Origin: a virus | Reading direction: 5' to 3' (one strand) | Virus record (IMG/VR): IMGVR_UViG_3300041809_002378 | Span: 1 to 42,692 of that record | DNA: 42,692 bases | Shown here: one piece after another, positions 25,838-32,126 of the stretch | How positions within the stretch are numbered: the stretch's first letter is position 1 | Layout: each line of letters starts with the position of its first letter | Notes under the pieces: generated by a model | The model's input: the letters and a program-made list of their open reading frames with translations, nothing else | Told to the model about the DNA's origin: nothing | Databases searched by the model: none | Program-made: the position numbers and the translations under genes

Positions 25838-26392
25838 ATGTTTCGCCCCAATTTTTCGTTGCTAACCTTTGTGTTCCTGGTCGCGGCGATCGCCGCCGGC
25901 CCGTCTTCCCCTGGCCCCCATCCGCCGGCCCCCGGCCCCTGTTCCGCATGCCCGGCCGCTGCCGCCTGGTCGGTTTACTTCTCCCCGGCGGGCGGCTGCA
26001 CGGAGGCCGTCGTCCGCGAGATCGCCGCGGCCAAGAAAACGATCCTGGTGCAGGCCTACAACTTCAGCTCGCCGCCGATCGCCGCGGCGTTGCTGGCGGC
26101 CCACCGCCGCGGCGTCGACGTCCAGGTGATCGAAGACAAGCGGGCCAGCGGCGAAAAGAAGTGCCAGGTGCCCGTGCTCCGCAAGGCGGGCATCAAGGTG
26201 CTGCTCGATGGCGTCCACCCCATCGCCCACAACAAGGTGATGGTCATCGACGCCGCCACGGTGCTGACCGGGAGCTTCAACTGGAGCACCGAGGCCGAGC
26301 GGAACGCGGAGAATCTTTTGGTCATCCGCGACGCGGCCCTGGCCGCCAAGTATGCGGCCAACTGGCAGGCGCACGCCGCGCACTCGAAGTAG
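25838..26392 (+). CDS. Secreted phospholipase D-superfamily nuclease (Nuc-like)
   Basis: 184 residues, ATG at 25838 after AGAAAGGAA. The first 20 residues (MFRPNFSLLTFVFLVAAIAA) form a signal peptide, followed by a proline-rich spacer partly encoded by the CCCCGGCCCCTG repeat. The rest is a single-copy HKD domain: His131, Lys133 and Asp138 in HNKVMVID, then TGSFNWS (144-150) and AENL. Small proteins with one HKD motif of this kind (Nuc, EDTA-resistant nucleases) act as dimers and cut DNA without metal. Export would place it in the periplasm or outside. Possible roles are destroying competing DNA, superinfection defence or scavenging nucleotides; none is shown. Situated at the end of the tail genes, it looks like a cargo gene. 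Confidence 0.8.
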   Translation: MFRPNFSLLTFVFLVAAIAAGPSSPGPHPPAPGPCSACPAAAAWSVYFSPAGGCTEAVVREIAAAKKTILVQAYNFSSPPIAAALLAAHRRGVDVQVIEDKRASGEKKCQVPVLRKAGIKVLLDGVHPIAHNKVMVIDAATVLTGSFNWSTEAERNAENLLVIRDAALAAKYAANWQAHAAHSK

Positions 26393-26437
26393 GGAATTTA
26401 GAGACCAGGGATTTTGCCGCCCTCTCCCCTGCCGCGA

Positions 26438-26680
26438 TCAGGCCGCCTTGCGGCTTGGCGCCTTGGCGGCTTTGCGTGAGATCTTGCGCGTGGCGGCCGC
26501 CGGCGGCCGCTTCACGCGCGGCGCTGAGCGCGCCGGGCGGCCAAAGTAGGCGATCGCCAGCATCCCGCTGGCCAGCACGGCGAAGCCGGCGGCCGGGCGG
26601 CCGAGCATCACCAGCAGCAGGCCGGCCAGGGCAACCATCGCCCAAAAAATCCAAAGTGCGGTCTCGCTGTTCTCGTTCAT
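26438..26680 (-). CDS. Small membrane protein on the minus strand, 80 aa
   Basis: Read from 26680 down to 26438. Begins MNENSETALWIFWAMVALAGLLLVM and has two membrane helices (residues ~8-26 and ~31-47). It then has a basic tail whose last 17 residues (RKISRKAAKAPSRKAA) are encoded by a diverged copy of the ACGCAAAGGCGC repeat. No Shine-Dalgarno site is visible upstream on that strand. It is one of only two plus-strand exceptions. Could be a lysogeny-expressed membrane protein, or not expressed. Confidence 0.4.
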   Translation of the reverse strand: MNENSETALWIFWAMVALAGLLLVMLGRPAAGFAVLASGMLAIAYFGRPARSAPRVKRPPAAATRKISRKAAKAPSRKAA

Positions 26681-26890
26681 GGGGGGAAAAGGGATTTGGG
26701 GGATTTAGGGATTTAGAGATTCGGCCCAGGGGCTCTTATCGGCGTGGCCCGGGCTGGGAAACGAGCCGGCCGCGGAAAACGGGGCCCCAGGATTGCGCCT
26801 CTTGCGTTTCGAGCCGTCCGTCCGATGCCCGGGGCCTGGCCGCTTGCAACGCGACAGCGTCGAAGCTACGCTATGGAGAGTGCCGCGACT

Positions 26891-26938
26891 TGCGGACTGT
26901 CGATCCGAAGGTTGCGGGTTCGATTCCCGTCGTCCTCG
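26891..26938 (+). other. 3' half of a tRNA: candidate attP core
   Basis: The sequence can be laid out as tRNA positions 27-73. Anticodon stem GCGGA/TCCGA has four of five pairs (26892-26896 and 26904-26908), with loop CTGTCGA and T33 in place. Variable region AGGTT follows, then T stem GCGGG/CCCGT with loop TTCGATT (26914-26930), then a 7-base 3' acceptor strand CGTCCTC and G73. No matching 5' acceptor strand or D arm exists upstream. A phage that integrates into the 3' end of a host tRNA gene carries exactly such a half in attP. Anticodon as read would be GUC, but G37/A38 is unusual for tRNA-Asp, so identity is open. The integrase lies at 30732. Confidence 0.6.
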
Positions 26939-27024
26939 CCTTGTTTTCCCCAGAAACGGGGGGTGGACTAGACGGGCTCTTTTTTGCGCCCCCTCGTCCA
27001 TCCCCACCCATGGAGGGTGAGACG

Positions 27025-27336
27025 ATGGCAATCGTATGCTATTTCGCGTTCGAGGCGGCGTTCCAATCGGCGGCCATGGCGCAGAGCATCGTGGCAGAGG
27101 AATTGGGCGTGGAAGGCGACAGCGCCTTCAGCGCACGCTCCTACCTCGTAGCCCTCGAATTCGCCCGGGAACTGCACGACGAAATCGCAGACGACCTGGA
27201 AGATTCGGGGGGAGAAATTTCCGAGAGCAACGTGCTCCGCCTGATGCTGATCGCGGTGGTGCATGGCCAGGAGAAAAGCAGCAATTTAAGACAACGTCTT
27301 CGGGCCAACGCTAAGTTCCTGAACGGCGAGGTTTGA
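27025..27336 (+). CDS. Hypothetical helical protein, 103 aa
   Basis: The ATG at 27025 follows GGAGGGTGAG; an in-frame ATG at 27010 is the alternative. Soluble, mostly helical and acidic (MAQSIVAEELGVEGDSAFS, ELHDEIADDLEDSGGEISE), ending basic (SNLRQRLRANAKFLNGEV). No recognised family. It is the first gene to the right of the tRNA fragment and is followed by a long hairpin that would end its transcript. Confidence 0.6.
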   Translation: MAIVCYFAFEAAFQSAAMAQSIVAEELGVEGDSAFSARSYLVALEFARELHDEIADDLEDSGGEISESNVLRLMLIAVVHGQEKSSNLRQRLRANAKFLNGEV

Positions 27337-27351
27337 AATAGGTGGTTCCAC

Positions 27352-27429
27352 GGGGGCCGGCAGAGAGCTTTCGCCGAGGCTGATTCGCTTCACACGATTG
27401 CAAGAACACCTCTGCCGGCCCTCATTTTT
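27352..27429 (+). terminator. Long-loop hairpin with T run after the 27025 gene
   Basis: A 14-bp stem (GGGGGCCGGCAGAG, 27352-27365, with CTCTGCCGGCCCTC, 27410-27423, one G-T pair) encloses a 44-base loop and is followed by TTTTT (27425-27429). The loop is far larger than in ordinary terminators. It contains GGCTGATTCG (27378-27387), the exact complement of CGAATCAGCC at 27590-27599, and CGCTTCACACGATTG (27386-27400), nearly repeated at 27527-27541. It may be both terminator and RNA element. Confidence 0.6.
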
Positions 27430-27529
27430 GGACGAAGCGAAAAAAATTTCCGGGGGCAAGAACCCCAGCTTTTCTCGGGCCTTTCTTGGCCTGTGGGTCT
27501 TCGTCGCCAAAATTCTTGGGCCAGACCGC

Positions 27530-27557
27530 TTGACACGATTGGGGGCGGCGATCTAAA
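27530..27557 (+). promoter_or_regulatory. Sigma-70-type promoter
   Basis: A perfect -35 box TTGACA (27530-27535) is spaced 16 bases from TCTAAA (27552-27557; CTAAAT at 17 bases is the alternative). It is the clearest promoter seen in the window and points into the structured RNA region. The -35 box is part of the repeated CGCTTGACACGATTG, so a protein binding that repeat could control it. Confidence 0.6.
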
Positions 27558-27564
27558 TTGCTCG

Positions 27565-27713
27565 CGTTCGTGTAATGCGTAGTGTGTATCGAATCAGCCG
27601 TCTCTCAGCCATCCCCTAAGGCTCTTGCCCCTGGGTTGACCGAGGTCGGCCTGAACAACCGACCCGGCGTCTGGCCGATTCCGCCGCACACCGGTCAACT
27701 CCCGGGGTTTTTT
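27565..27713 (+). ncRNA. Candidate structured small RNA, three-way junction plus terminator
   Basis: The start is estimated from the promoter and the end is the TTTTTT run 27708-27713, about 150 nt with no plausible gene. The 3' part folds by eye into a three-way junction. A closing helix of 14 pairs joins 27628-27642 with 27692-27707, with one bulge and one mismatch. Helix GGTCGG/CCGACC joins 27644-27649 with 27659-27664 (9-base loop). Helix CGGCG/CGCCG joins 27665-27669 with 27682-27686. A small AGCC/GGCT hairpin precedes it. The closing helix runs directly into T6, as in an intrinsic terminator. I do not recognise a known RNA family. It could be a trans-acting RNA or a regulatory leader with attenuator. 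Confidence 0.6.
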
Positions 27714-27721
27714 GCGTAGTT

Positions 27722-27780
27722 TCGAGTCGCGGCGCGGGGGAGAAGGACACGCAACCCGCGCCGCGGCTTGAGACGTTTTT
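27722..27780 (+). promoter_or_regulatory. 17-bp hairpin with GGAGAAGGA loop, upstream of the 27810 gene
   Basis: The stem includes perfect arms CGCGGCGCGGG (27728-27738) and CCCGCGCCGCG (27755-27765), extended outward to about 17 pairs with G-T wobbles. The loop (27739-27754) reads GGAGAAGGACACGCAA and presents two GGA motifs. GACGTTTTT follows (27772-27780), so it can act as a terminator. A further perfect hairpin CACGC/GCGTG (27781-27794) leads into the ribosome site AAAGGAG. GGA in a hairpin loop is the binding signature of CsrA proteins, and the phage has one at 32127. Confidence 0.6.
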
Positions 27781-27809
27781 CACGCGGTTGCGTGGAAAGG
27801 AGCCGAATC

Positions 27810-28271
27810 GTGGGGACCCTCGAAGCTCCCCCGTGCCGCTTGCACGGCAGCCTGGAAGCCTACCGCGATCAGTTCGTCCTGGGGCCGCAGGCCCGCACGT
27901 CGATCAAGCTGCGGCGGCTCCAGCAGACCACGTTCGAGCAACTGGACCGGCTCTTCGCCAGCGGCCAGACCGCGGCCGAGCGCTCGGCCTCCCGCCGCTA
28001 CGGCATCGAGTTCCTCTTGGATCGGCTGTTCAAGGCCCTGGAACGATACCGGCGCGATCTGGAGCGGGCCCGCTCCGACGGCACAAGCGACGCGGGCCGT
28101 GAGCGGCTCTTGGGGCGAGCGATGGCGCTTTATCGGATTTTTCCCAAGGGCACGATCGAGTTTCCACCGCCGGCCGACGCCGGCGAAAGCGGCGGTGATC
28201 GATCGACCAGCGCCGGAAACGCCGGGGACGCCGGCGTGGCCCATGAACTCCATGCAGGAGCCCAGCGATGA
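27810..28271 (+). CDS. Hypothetical protein, 153 aa
   Basis: GTG start at 27810, seven bases after AAAGGAG, the strongest ribosome site of this region. Residues 10-100 are helical and basic (SIKLRRLQQTTFEQLDRLF, SASRRYGIEFLLDRLFKALERYRRDLERARSD). The C-terminal part (PADAGESGGDRSTSAGNAGDAG) is low-complexity, from a GGCGGTGATCGATCGACC-type dispersed sequence also present at 36600-36680 in the methylase gene. Possibly nucleic-acid binding from its charge. Stop overlaps the next ATG (ATGA). Confidence 0.6.
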   Translation: MGTLEAPPCRLHGSLEAYRDQFVLGPQARTSIKLRRLQQTTFEQLDRLFASGQTAAERSASRRYGIEFLLDRLFKALERYRRDLERARSDGTSDAGRERLLGRAMALYRIFPKGTIEFPPPADAGESGGDRSTSAGNAGDAGVAHELHAGAQR

Positions 28272-28450
28272 GCAGCAGCAACCAGCCGCCGCAGAGAAGC
28301 GCCCGGCCCTATTCGGTCAGCGAATTCAAGGAGCAGCGGGCCGAGTTGACCATCGGCCTCATCCCCCTGGTCGCCCACATGCGGCACCGCGGGCGGATCG
28401 CGGCCGACGCGCTGCGGGCGGTGGATCACGCGAAGGCGCAAAGGCGCTGA
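28268..28450 (+). CDS. Small hypothetical protein, 60 aa
   Basis: ATG overlaps the previous stop. Begins MSSSNQPPQRSARPYSVSEF and continues with a basic helix (EQRAELTIGLIPLVAHMRHRGRIAADAL). The last seven residues (HAKAQRR) are encoded by the dispersed repeat, so the original C-terminus may be lost. Unknown function. Confidence 0.5.
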   Translation: MSSSNQPPQRSARPYSVSEFKEQRAELTIGLIPLVAHMRHRGRIAADALRAVDHAKAQRR

Positions 28451-28523
28451 GAAAGGCACCACGGAGACACCGAGGGCACGGAGACAAGGGCTCACGCGAA
28501 GGCGCAAAGGCGCTAAGAAAGGA
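28429..28523 (+). repeat. Cluster of dispersed repeats
   Basis: Two forward copies of the ACGCGAAGGCGCAAAGGCGC repeat (28429-28457 and 28490-28523) flank one copy of the CACCACGGAGACACCGAGG repeat (28458-28489). The cluster lies between two genes and overlaps the 3' end of the first. Other CACGGAGACACGGAG copies are at about 29027, 35561, 41127 and 41848. Confidence 0.75.
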
Positions 28524-28531
28524 AACAAAAA

Positions 28532-28606
28532 GGGCGGCGGCCCGGTGACACCGTTTTCAAGCTGGAGACGCGCGAGGGATGGAAATCTCGCGGCGGGCCG
28601 CCGCCC
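28532..28606 (+). promoter_or_regulatory. Structured leader of the 28628 gene
   Basis: A perfect 13-bp helix (GGGCGGCGGCCCG 28532-28544; CGGGCCGCCGCCC 28594-28606) closes a 49-base interior. That interior holds a hairpin CGCGAG/CTCGCG (28571-28576, 28587-28592) with loop GGATGGAAAT. The loop contains two GGA motifs, the first in a GGATG context close to the known CsrA target consensus. No T run follows; AAAGGAAC and the ATG 28628 come 10-20 bases later, so it looks like a translational control element rather than a terminator. Confidence 0.55.
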
Positions 28607-28627
28607 CGAAAACAAAGGAACAACGCC

Positions 28628-29074
28628 ATGGATTCTACCGCGAAAAACGGCCGCGTCAAGGCGGAAGCGCCCGTCCGGCGCCGTGTCTACCAATACTCGC
28701 GCCGCCGTGTCTACCAATACTCGCGCCTGCTCACGCTCAGCGTCGGCCGCGACCTCGACCACCGCTTCCATTGCTGGTTAAGCGAGTACGGCCGCTACGA
28801 TCGGCTCTTTTTCAGCGAGGCCCTGCCGCCAAGAAAGACCTTCGCCGAGGCGGAGGCCGACCTGGAACGCTTCGCCCGCGCCAAGGGCCTGGTGCAGATC
28901 GCCGATGAGCAGGTGTGCCGCGTCTGCGGCTGCACGCATGAATCGGCCTTCTGCGAGGAGACCGGCGAGCCGTGCCACTGGATCGAGGAGGACCTGTGCA
29001 GCGCGTGCGTGGGCAAAGCGGAAGATTCACCACGGAGCCACGGAGAGCACGGAGGGGGAAAGGGCCATGGGTGA
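28628..29074 (+). CDS. Zinc-finger phage protein with tandem duplication, 148 aa
   Basis: ATG at 28628 after AAAGGAAC. Residues 18-34 contain a duplicated octapeptide (RRRVYQYS twice), from a 24-bp tandem repeat at about 28677-28724. A conserved-looking middle (HCWLSEYGRYDRLFFSEALPP) is followed by a zinc module CRVCGCTHESAFC...PCHWIEEDLCSAC (residues ~97-130). This module is common in phage and plasmid proteins with the phrase 'CRVCGC..C....GEPC.W...DLCSAC'. The final residues (SPRSHGEHGGGKG) are translated CACGGAGAGCACGGAG repeat. Its end overlaps the next gene by 8 bases. Role unknown; leader structure suggests RNA-level control. Confidence 0.65.
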   Translation: MDSTAKNGRVKAEAPVRRRVYQYSRRRVYQYSRLLTLSVGRDLDHRFHCWLSEYGRYDRLFFSEALPPRKTFAEAEADLERFARAKGLVQIADEQVCRVCGCTHESAFCEETGEPCHWIEEDLCSACVGKAEDSPRSHGEHGGGKGHG

Positions 29075-29837
29075 GCATACGGGCATCGCCTGGTGCGACG
29101 CGACGTTCAATCCCTGGTGGGGCTTGTGGGGACCGCAAGGCCCGCGGCGGTTCTTTGACGATGAGCATTGGCGCGAGCCACTGCGATGGAACATCTCGTC
29201 GCGCAAGCTGGGTCAACGCCGGCGGGTTTTTTGCGGCTCGATGTGCGATGTCTTTGAGGATCGCGAGGACGTGGCCGAGCCGCGCTCCCGCCTGGCGTCG
29301 CTCGTCGACCAGACGCCCTTTCTCGACTGGCTGCTCCTGACGAAGCGCCCCGAGAACGTGATGCGGCTCTGGGACCGGGCCGCCACGGACTGGGGCGAGC
29401 CGGGCAGCCTGGCTCTGCCGCTGCGGAATATCTGGATGGGCATCACCGGGGAGGAGCAGCGGTTTCTCGACGAGCGGCATGGCCACCTGGCCGGAATCGC
29501 GGCGCTGAAAAGCTTCTGGTCGCTGGAACCGCTCTTGGGGCCGATCGACTGCGAGCGGGCCTGGCGCAATTCGAGGATTCCCGACTGGCTGATCATCGGC
29601 TGTGAAAGGTTACCGGGCAACGGCGCCGGGCGGAGGTGCGCGTTTTGGTGGGTCAGAGACCTCGTCGCTCAGGCGCGGGCCGCCGGCGTACCTGTCTTCG
29701 TCAAGCAGTTGGCGATCGAGGGCCGCGTGTCGGCCGATCCGGACGACTGGCCGGAGGACCTGCGGATTCAGGAGTTTCCCCTTTGCGCCTCTGCGCCTTT
29801 GCGTGAGACCCCTGTTCCGCCGGAGGCGTCGGCATGA
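29067..29837 (+). CDS. DUF5131/Gp37-Gp68-like protein lacking the cysteine cluster
   Basis: 256 residues, ATG at 29067. It follows the phage Gp37/Gp68 (DUF5131) family through most of its length: TGIAWCDATFNPWWG at the start, RRFFDDEHWREPLRWN, VFCGSMCDVFED, TPFLDWLLLTKRPENV, NIWMGITGEEQRFLDER, SFWSLEPLLGP, DWLIIGCE and VPVFVKQL near the end. Family members normally have a cysteine cluster of the C.....GC..CYA type directly after 'NPWWG', thought to hold an iron-sulfur centre. Here that stretch of about 25 residues is missing and the chain goes straight to LWGPQGPRRFF. The last ~20 residues (FPLCASAPLRETP) are repeat-encoded. Its biochemical activity is not known even for intact members. Confidence 0.75.
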   Translation: MGEHTGIAWCDATFNPWWGLWGPQGPRRFFDDEHWREPLRWNISSRKLGQRRRVFCGSMCDVFEDREDVAEPRSRLASLVDQTPFLDWLLLTKRPENVMRLWDRAATDWGEPGSLALPLRNIWMGITGEEQRFLDERHGHLAGIAALKSFWSLEPLLGPIDCERAWRNSRIPDWLIIGCERLPGNGAGRRCAFWWVRDLVAQARAAGVPVFVKQLAIEGRVSADPDDWPEDLRIQEFPLCASAPLRETPVPPEASA

Positions 29838-30731
29838 TGGGCGAGAGGAGGGGATTTAGGGGAGAGGGATTTGGGGATTTTGGCAGCGTCGAGCTTCGGA
29901 CTATATGTCCGAAGCTCGGCGGTACCCGCCCGCTTGCAATATGGAAGAGGGGCCCGCGGCGGAGGGCGGAAGGCACAGGGTCGTCCCCCCGACGATCCGA
30001 CGATTGCCGACGCCTTCCGCCTTCCGCCGCCGGCCCGTTTGCAAAGGCGGACGGCGGAGGGCGGAAGGGGGAAGGAAACGACCAGGCCAGAGAAGAGGCG
30101 GGCCTCTCCGGACTTCCCCCTTCCGCCTTCCGCCGTCCCCCTTATTTCCGATCTCCGCTCCGCCGCTCGGCGGCAACGTGGCATGTGGTTGTCTCTCCTT
30201 ACCACGGGACATGGTGCGGCGTCGTCGAGCGGCGCAGCGGGGATCGGGGGGCGGCGCGGAGGGCGGATCGTGGAGGGCGGCCGGGAGAGTCGCCGCGGGA
30301 CAGCCGGGCCATCACCTGCCCGGTCCTGCGGATGGTACGAAAACCGGCCGCCTTCCACCGTCGGCCCTCGCGTGGGCGCCCTGGTGGGGTTTGAACGACT
30401 GCACATCGTGAAAACTGCTTTTTGCAAAATGGAAGACGGAAGGGAGGCGCGTGGAAGTTCGGGCGACGTGCCCGGGCCGCGTCTCTCGCGGGTGGCGTGA
30501 CGGTGGGAGCGGGGCGCCCACGCGCGGGCTGAGCCGACAGGGATTTGGAGAGCAGGGATTTAGGGACCGGGGATTTAGGGATTTGGCGTCTCGAAATCCC
30601 GTAATCCCAAAATCCCTCGTCTAACTACACTGGAGCAATAGCGGTGGATTGCCCTTCGGCACGGACGAGCTTCACACTACGCAACGGCACTTGGGCCGGG
30701 GCCGTCCGCCATCACGTAAGGACTCTGCACC
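29838..30731. other. Repeat-packed non-coding stretch before the integrase
   Basis: About 890 bp without a gene I can support. It holds AAATCCCTAAATCCC-type runs (29850-29880, 30540-30620) and several copies of the GGCGGAGGGCGGAAGG repeat in both orientations (about 29955-30150). It also holds a perfect 12-bp hairpin at 29890-29918 and GC-rich filler. Long open frames exist in several phases on both strands, but their translations are repeat-like and lack ribosome sites. It may contain the control region of the integrase; I see no clear promoter. Confidence 0.6.
29890..29918. repeat. Perfect 12-bp inverted repeat
   Basis: CGAGCTTCGGAC (29890-29901) and GTCCGAAGCTCG (29907-29918) are exact inverse copies separated by TATAT. 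No T run follows. Could be an operator, a hairpin at the end of the upstream gene or a mobile-repeat end. Confidence 0.6.
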
Positions 30732-31919
30732 ATGCACGACCTGTTCTTGCCCGCTCGAAATCCCCAAATCCCCAAATCCCTGCCGTCCCCCATCACCACT
30801 CCCGCCTCGGCCTGGCCCGACGCCGGCGAGATGCTTTTCAGCGAGGCGGTGGAGGCCTGGTTTGCAAGCCGATCGCACCTCAGTCAGAAGACGCTCGATG
30901 GAAATCGCTCCGTGGCCTGGTCCATATTCCGCTTCGTGCGGGCGAACCTCTCGCTCTACGCGCTGCGCAAGCTGCATCCCACGCTGGCCGCCGAGTGGTT
31001 GCAATGGCTACAGGCCAATCCGCCCACACAGGCCAAGGCCTGGTCGTTGCCCAGGGACTTTTCGCGGGAGAGCGTGGCGCTGTTCCTCCAGGACTGCGAC
31101 GCGACGCCGGAGATGGCGGGCAAGACGCGGCGGCGGAAATCGACCGTGAATCGCTTTTGGCGGGATGGCGGCAGCCAGCTCTGCAAGTGGCTGGGGCAGA
31201 CGGCCCGACCCACGAAAAAGGACCTGCCGCGGCCGCGGCGGACGCAGCCCTTGGTGCCCACGCTGGAGGAAATCGCCGCCCGCTGGCGGGACATCCTCAT
31301 CGGCGGCCAAGGCGAGGCCACCGCCAGCCAGCGCCGCCGCGTGGTGCTCACGCAGGGCTTTTTATTGCTCACCGGCCTGCGCAAGCAGGAGGGCCTCTTG
31401 GTCGAACAGCGGGGCCTGCAGGACTCGTTCCTCCTGGTGCCCGGCGAGATTACCAAGCCGCGGGTTCCCAAGATGATTTGCATCAATGGGCAGGCCTTGG
31501 GCGTAGCCGCCGCGCTCCGCGGGCAGTTGACCTTCGGATTCGCGGAAGGAAAACGGCATCGGCTGTTGGGCTGGCCCTACACGCCGGGCCACTGGGACCA
31601 CCTGGTGGCCAAGTGCGGACCGGCGGCCTGGAAGAATCAGCAGCAGTCCTTGCGCCAGCGCTGCGCGACCTGGGTGCGCGCCCGCGATCCGGACGCCGAG
31701 CGGGTGCAGCTTGGCCACGGCGGCGGCGACGTGGTGCAGATTCACTACCTGGACAAGCTGCGGGAACTGCCGGCTCTGATGAATCAATTCGTCTTGCCGG
31801 ACCTCGACGTACCCGGCTTCGCCTGGCCGGCGCCGATCCAGGCCAGCCACGCCGTGCCCAGGGAGCTTTATGCCGAGTTCGACGAGCTCATGGACGCCTG
31901 CGAGCCGGCGGCGGCCTGA
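30732..31919 (+). CDS. int: Tyrosine recombinase (integrase)
   Basis: 395 residues from ATG 30732; the ATG at 30831 (MLFSEAVEAWF) is an alternative, because the first ~30 residues contain repeat-encoded NPQIPKSLPS. Residues 35-150 resemble a SAM-like core-binding domain (LSQKTLDGNRSVAW). The catalytic domain shows Arg217 in LLLTGLRKQEGLL, then QSLRQRCATWV (Gln305 where most relatives have His, and Arg308), LGH (His329) and the nucleophile Tyr339 in IHYLD. It would join attP to a host tRNA gene and allow lysogeny. The candidate attP is 3.8 kb to the left, further than usual. No excisionase recognised. Confidence 0.8.
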   Translation: MHDLFLPARNPQIPKSLPSPITTPASAWPDAGEMLFSEAVEAWFASRSHLSQKTLDGNRSVAWSIFRFVRANLSLYALRKLHPTLAAEWLQWLQANPPTQAKAWSLPRDFSRESVALFLQDCDATPEMAGKTRRRKSTVNRFWRDGGSQLCKWLGQTARPTKKDLPRPRRTQPLVPTLEEIAARWRDILIGGQGEATASQRRRVVLTQGFLLLTGLRKQEGLLVEQRGLQDSFLLVPGEITKPRVPKMICINGQALGVAAALRGQLTFGFAEGKRHRLLGWPYTPGHWDHLVAKCGPAAWKNQQQSLRQRCATWVRARDPDAERVQLGHGGGDVVQIHYLDKLRELPALMNQFVLPDLDVPGFAWPAPIQASHAVPRELYAEFDELMDACEPAAA

Positions 31920-32126
31920 AACATGAATACACTCACGCGGAGTCGTGGAGGGCTGCTGGACGCATCCAACGCGGACAAGGAAAACAGCCTTGTGTTTCCG
32001 CGGCTCCGCGTGAGACTTTTTTCTCTCGTGGAGGCGGGCGCAAGATGGCGATCGGACCCTTTGCGTCTTTGCGCCTTTGCGTGAGCCTTTTTTCGACCTG
32101 GTGTTCTTGAAACGAAGGAGCAAGCG

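Noticed and set aside
26845-26938. A complete tRNA gene
   Set aside because: The T arm and anticodon arm are good, but no 5' acceptor strand or D arm can be paired, so I treat it as a 3' fragment (attP).
25948-27336. A 462-codon plus-strand frame spanning the PLD nuclease end, repeats, tRNA fragment and the 27025 gene
   Set aside because: Only its last 103 codons look like a protein and they have their own ribosome site. The upstream part is out of frame with the nuclease and passes through the tRNA-like sequence.
29834-30500. Overlapping open frames of 168-219 codons on both strands
   Set aside because: Translations are repeat-derived and arginine/proline/glycine-rich, with no supporting ribosome site or family likeness.
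30644-32110. A 488-codon frame overlapping the integrase
   Set aside because: The integrase frame has the catalytic motifs; this one is a shadow rich in arginine and alanine.
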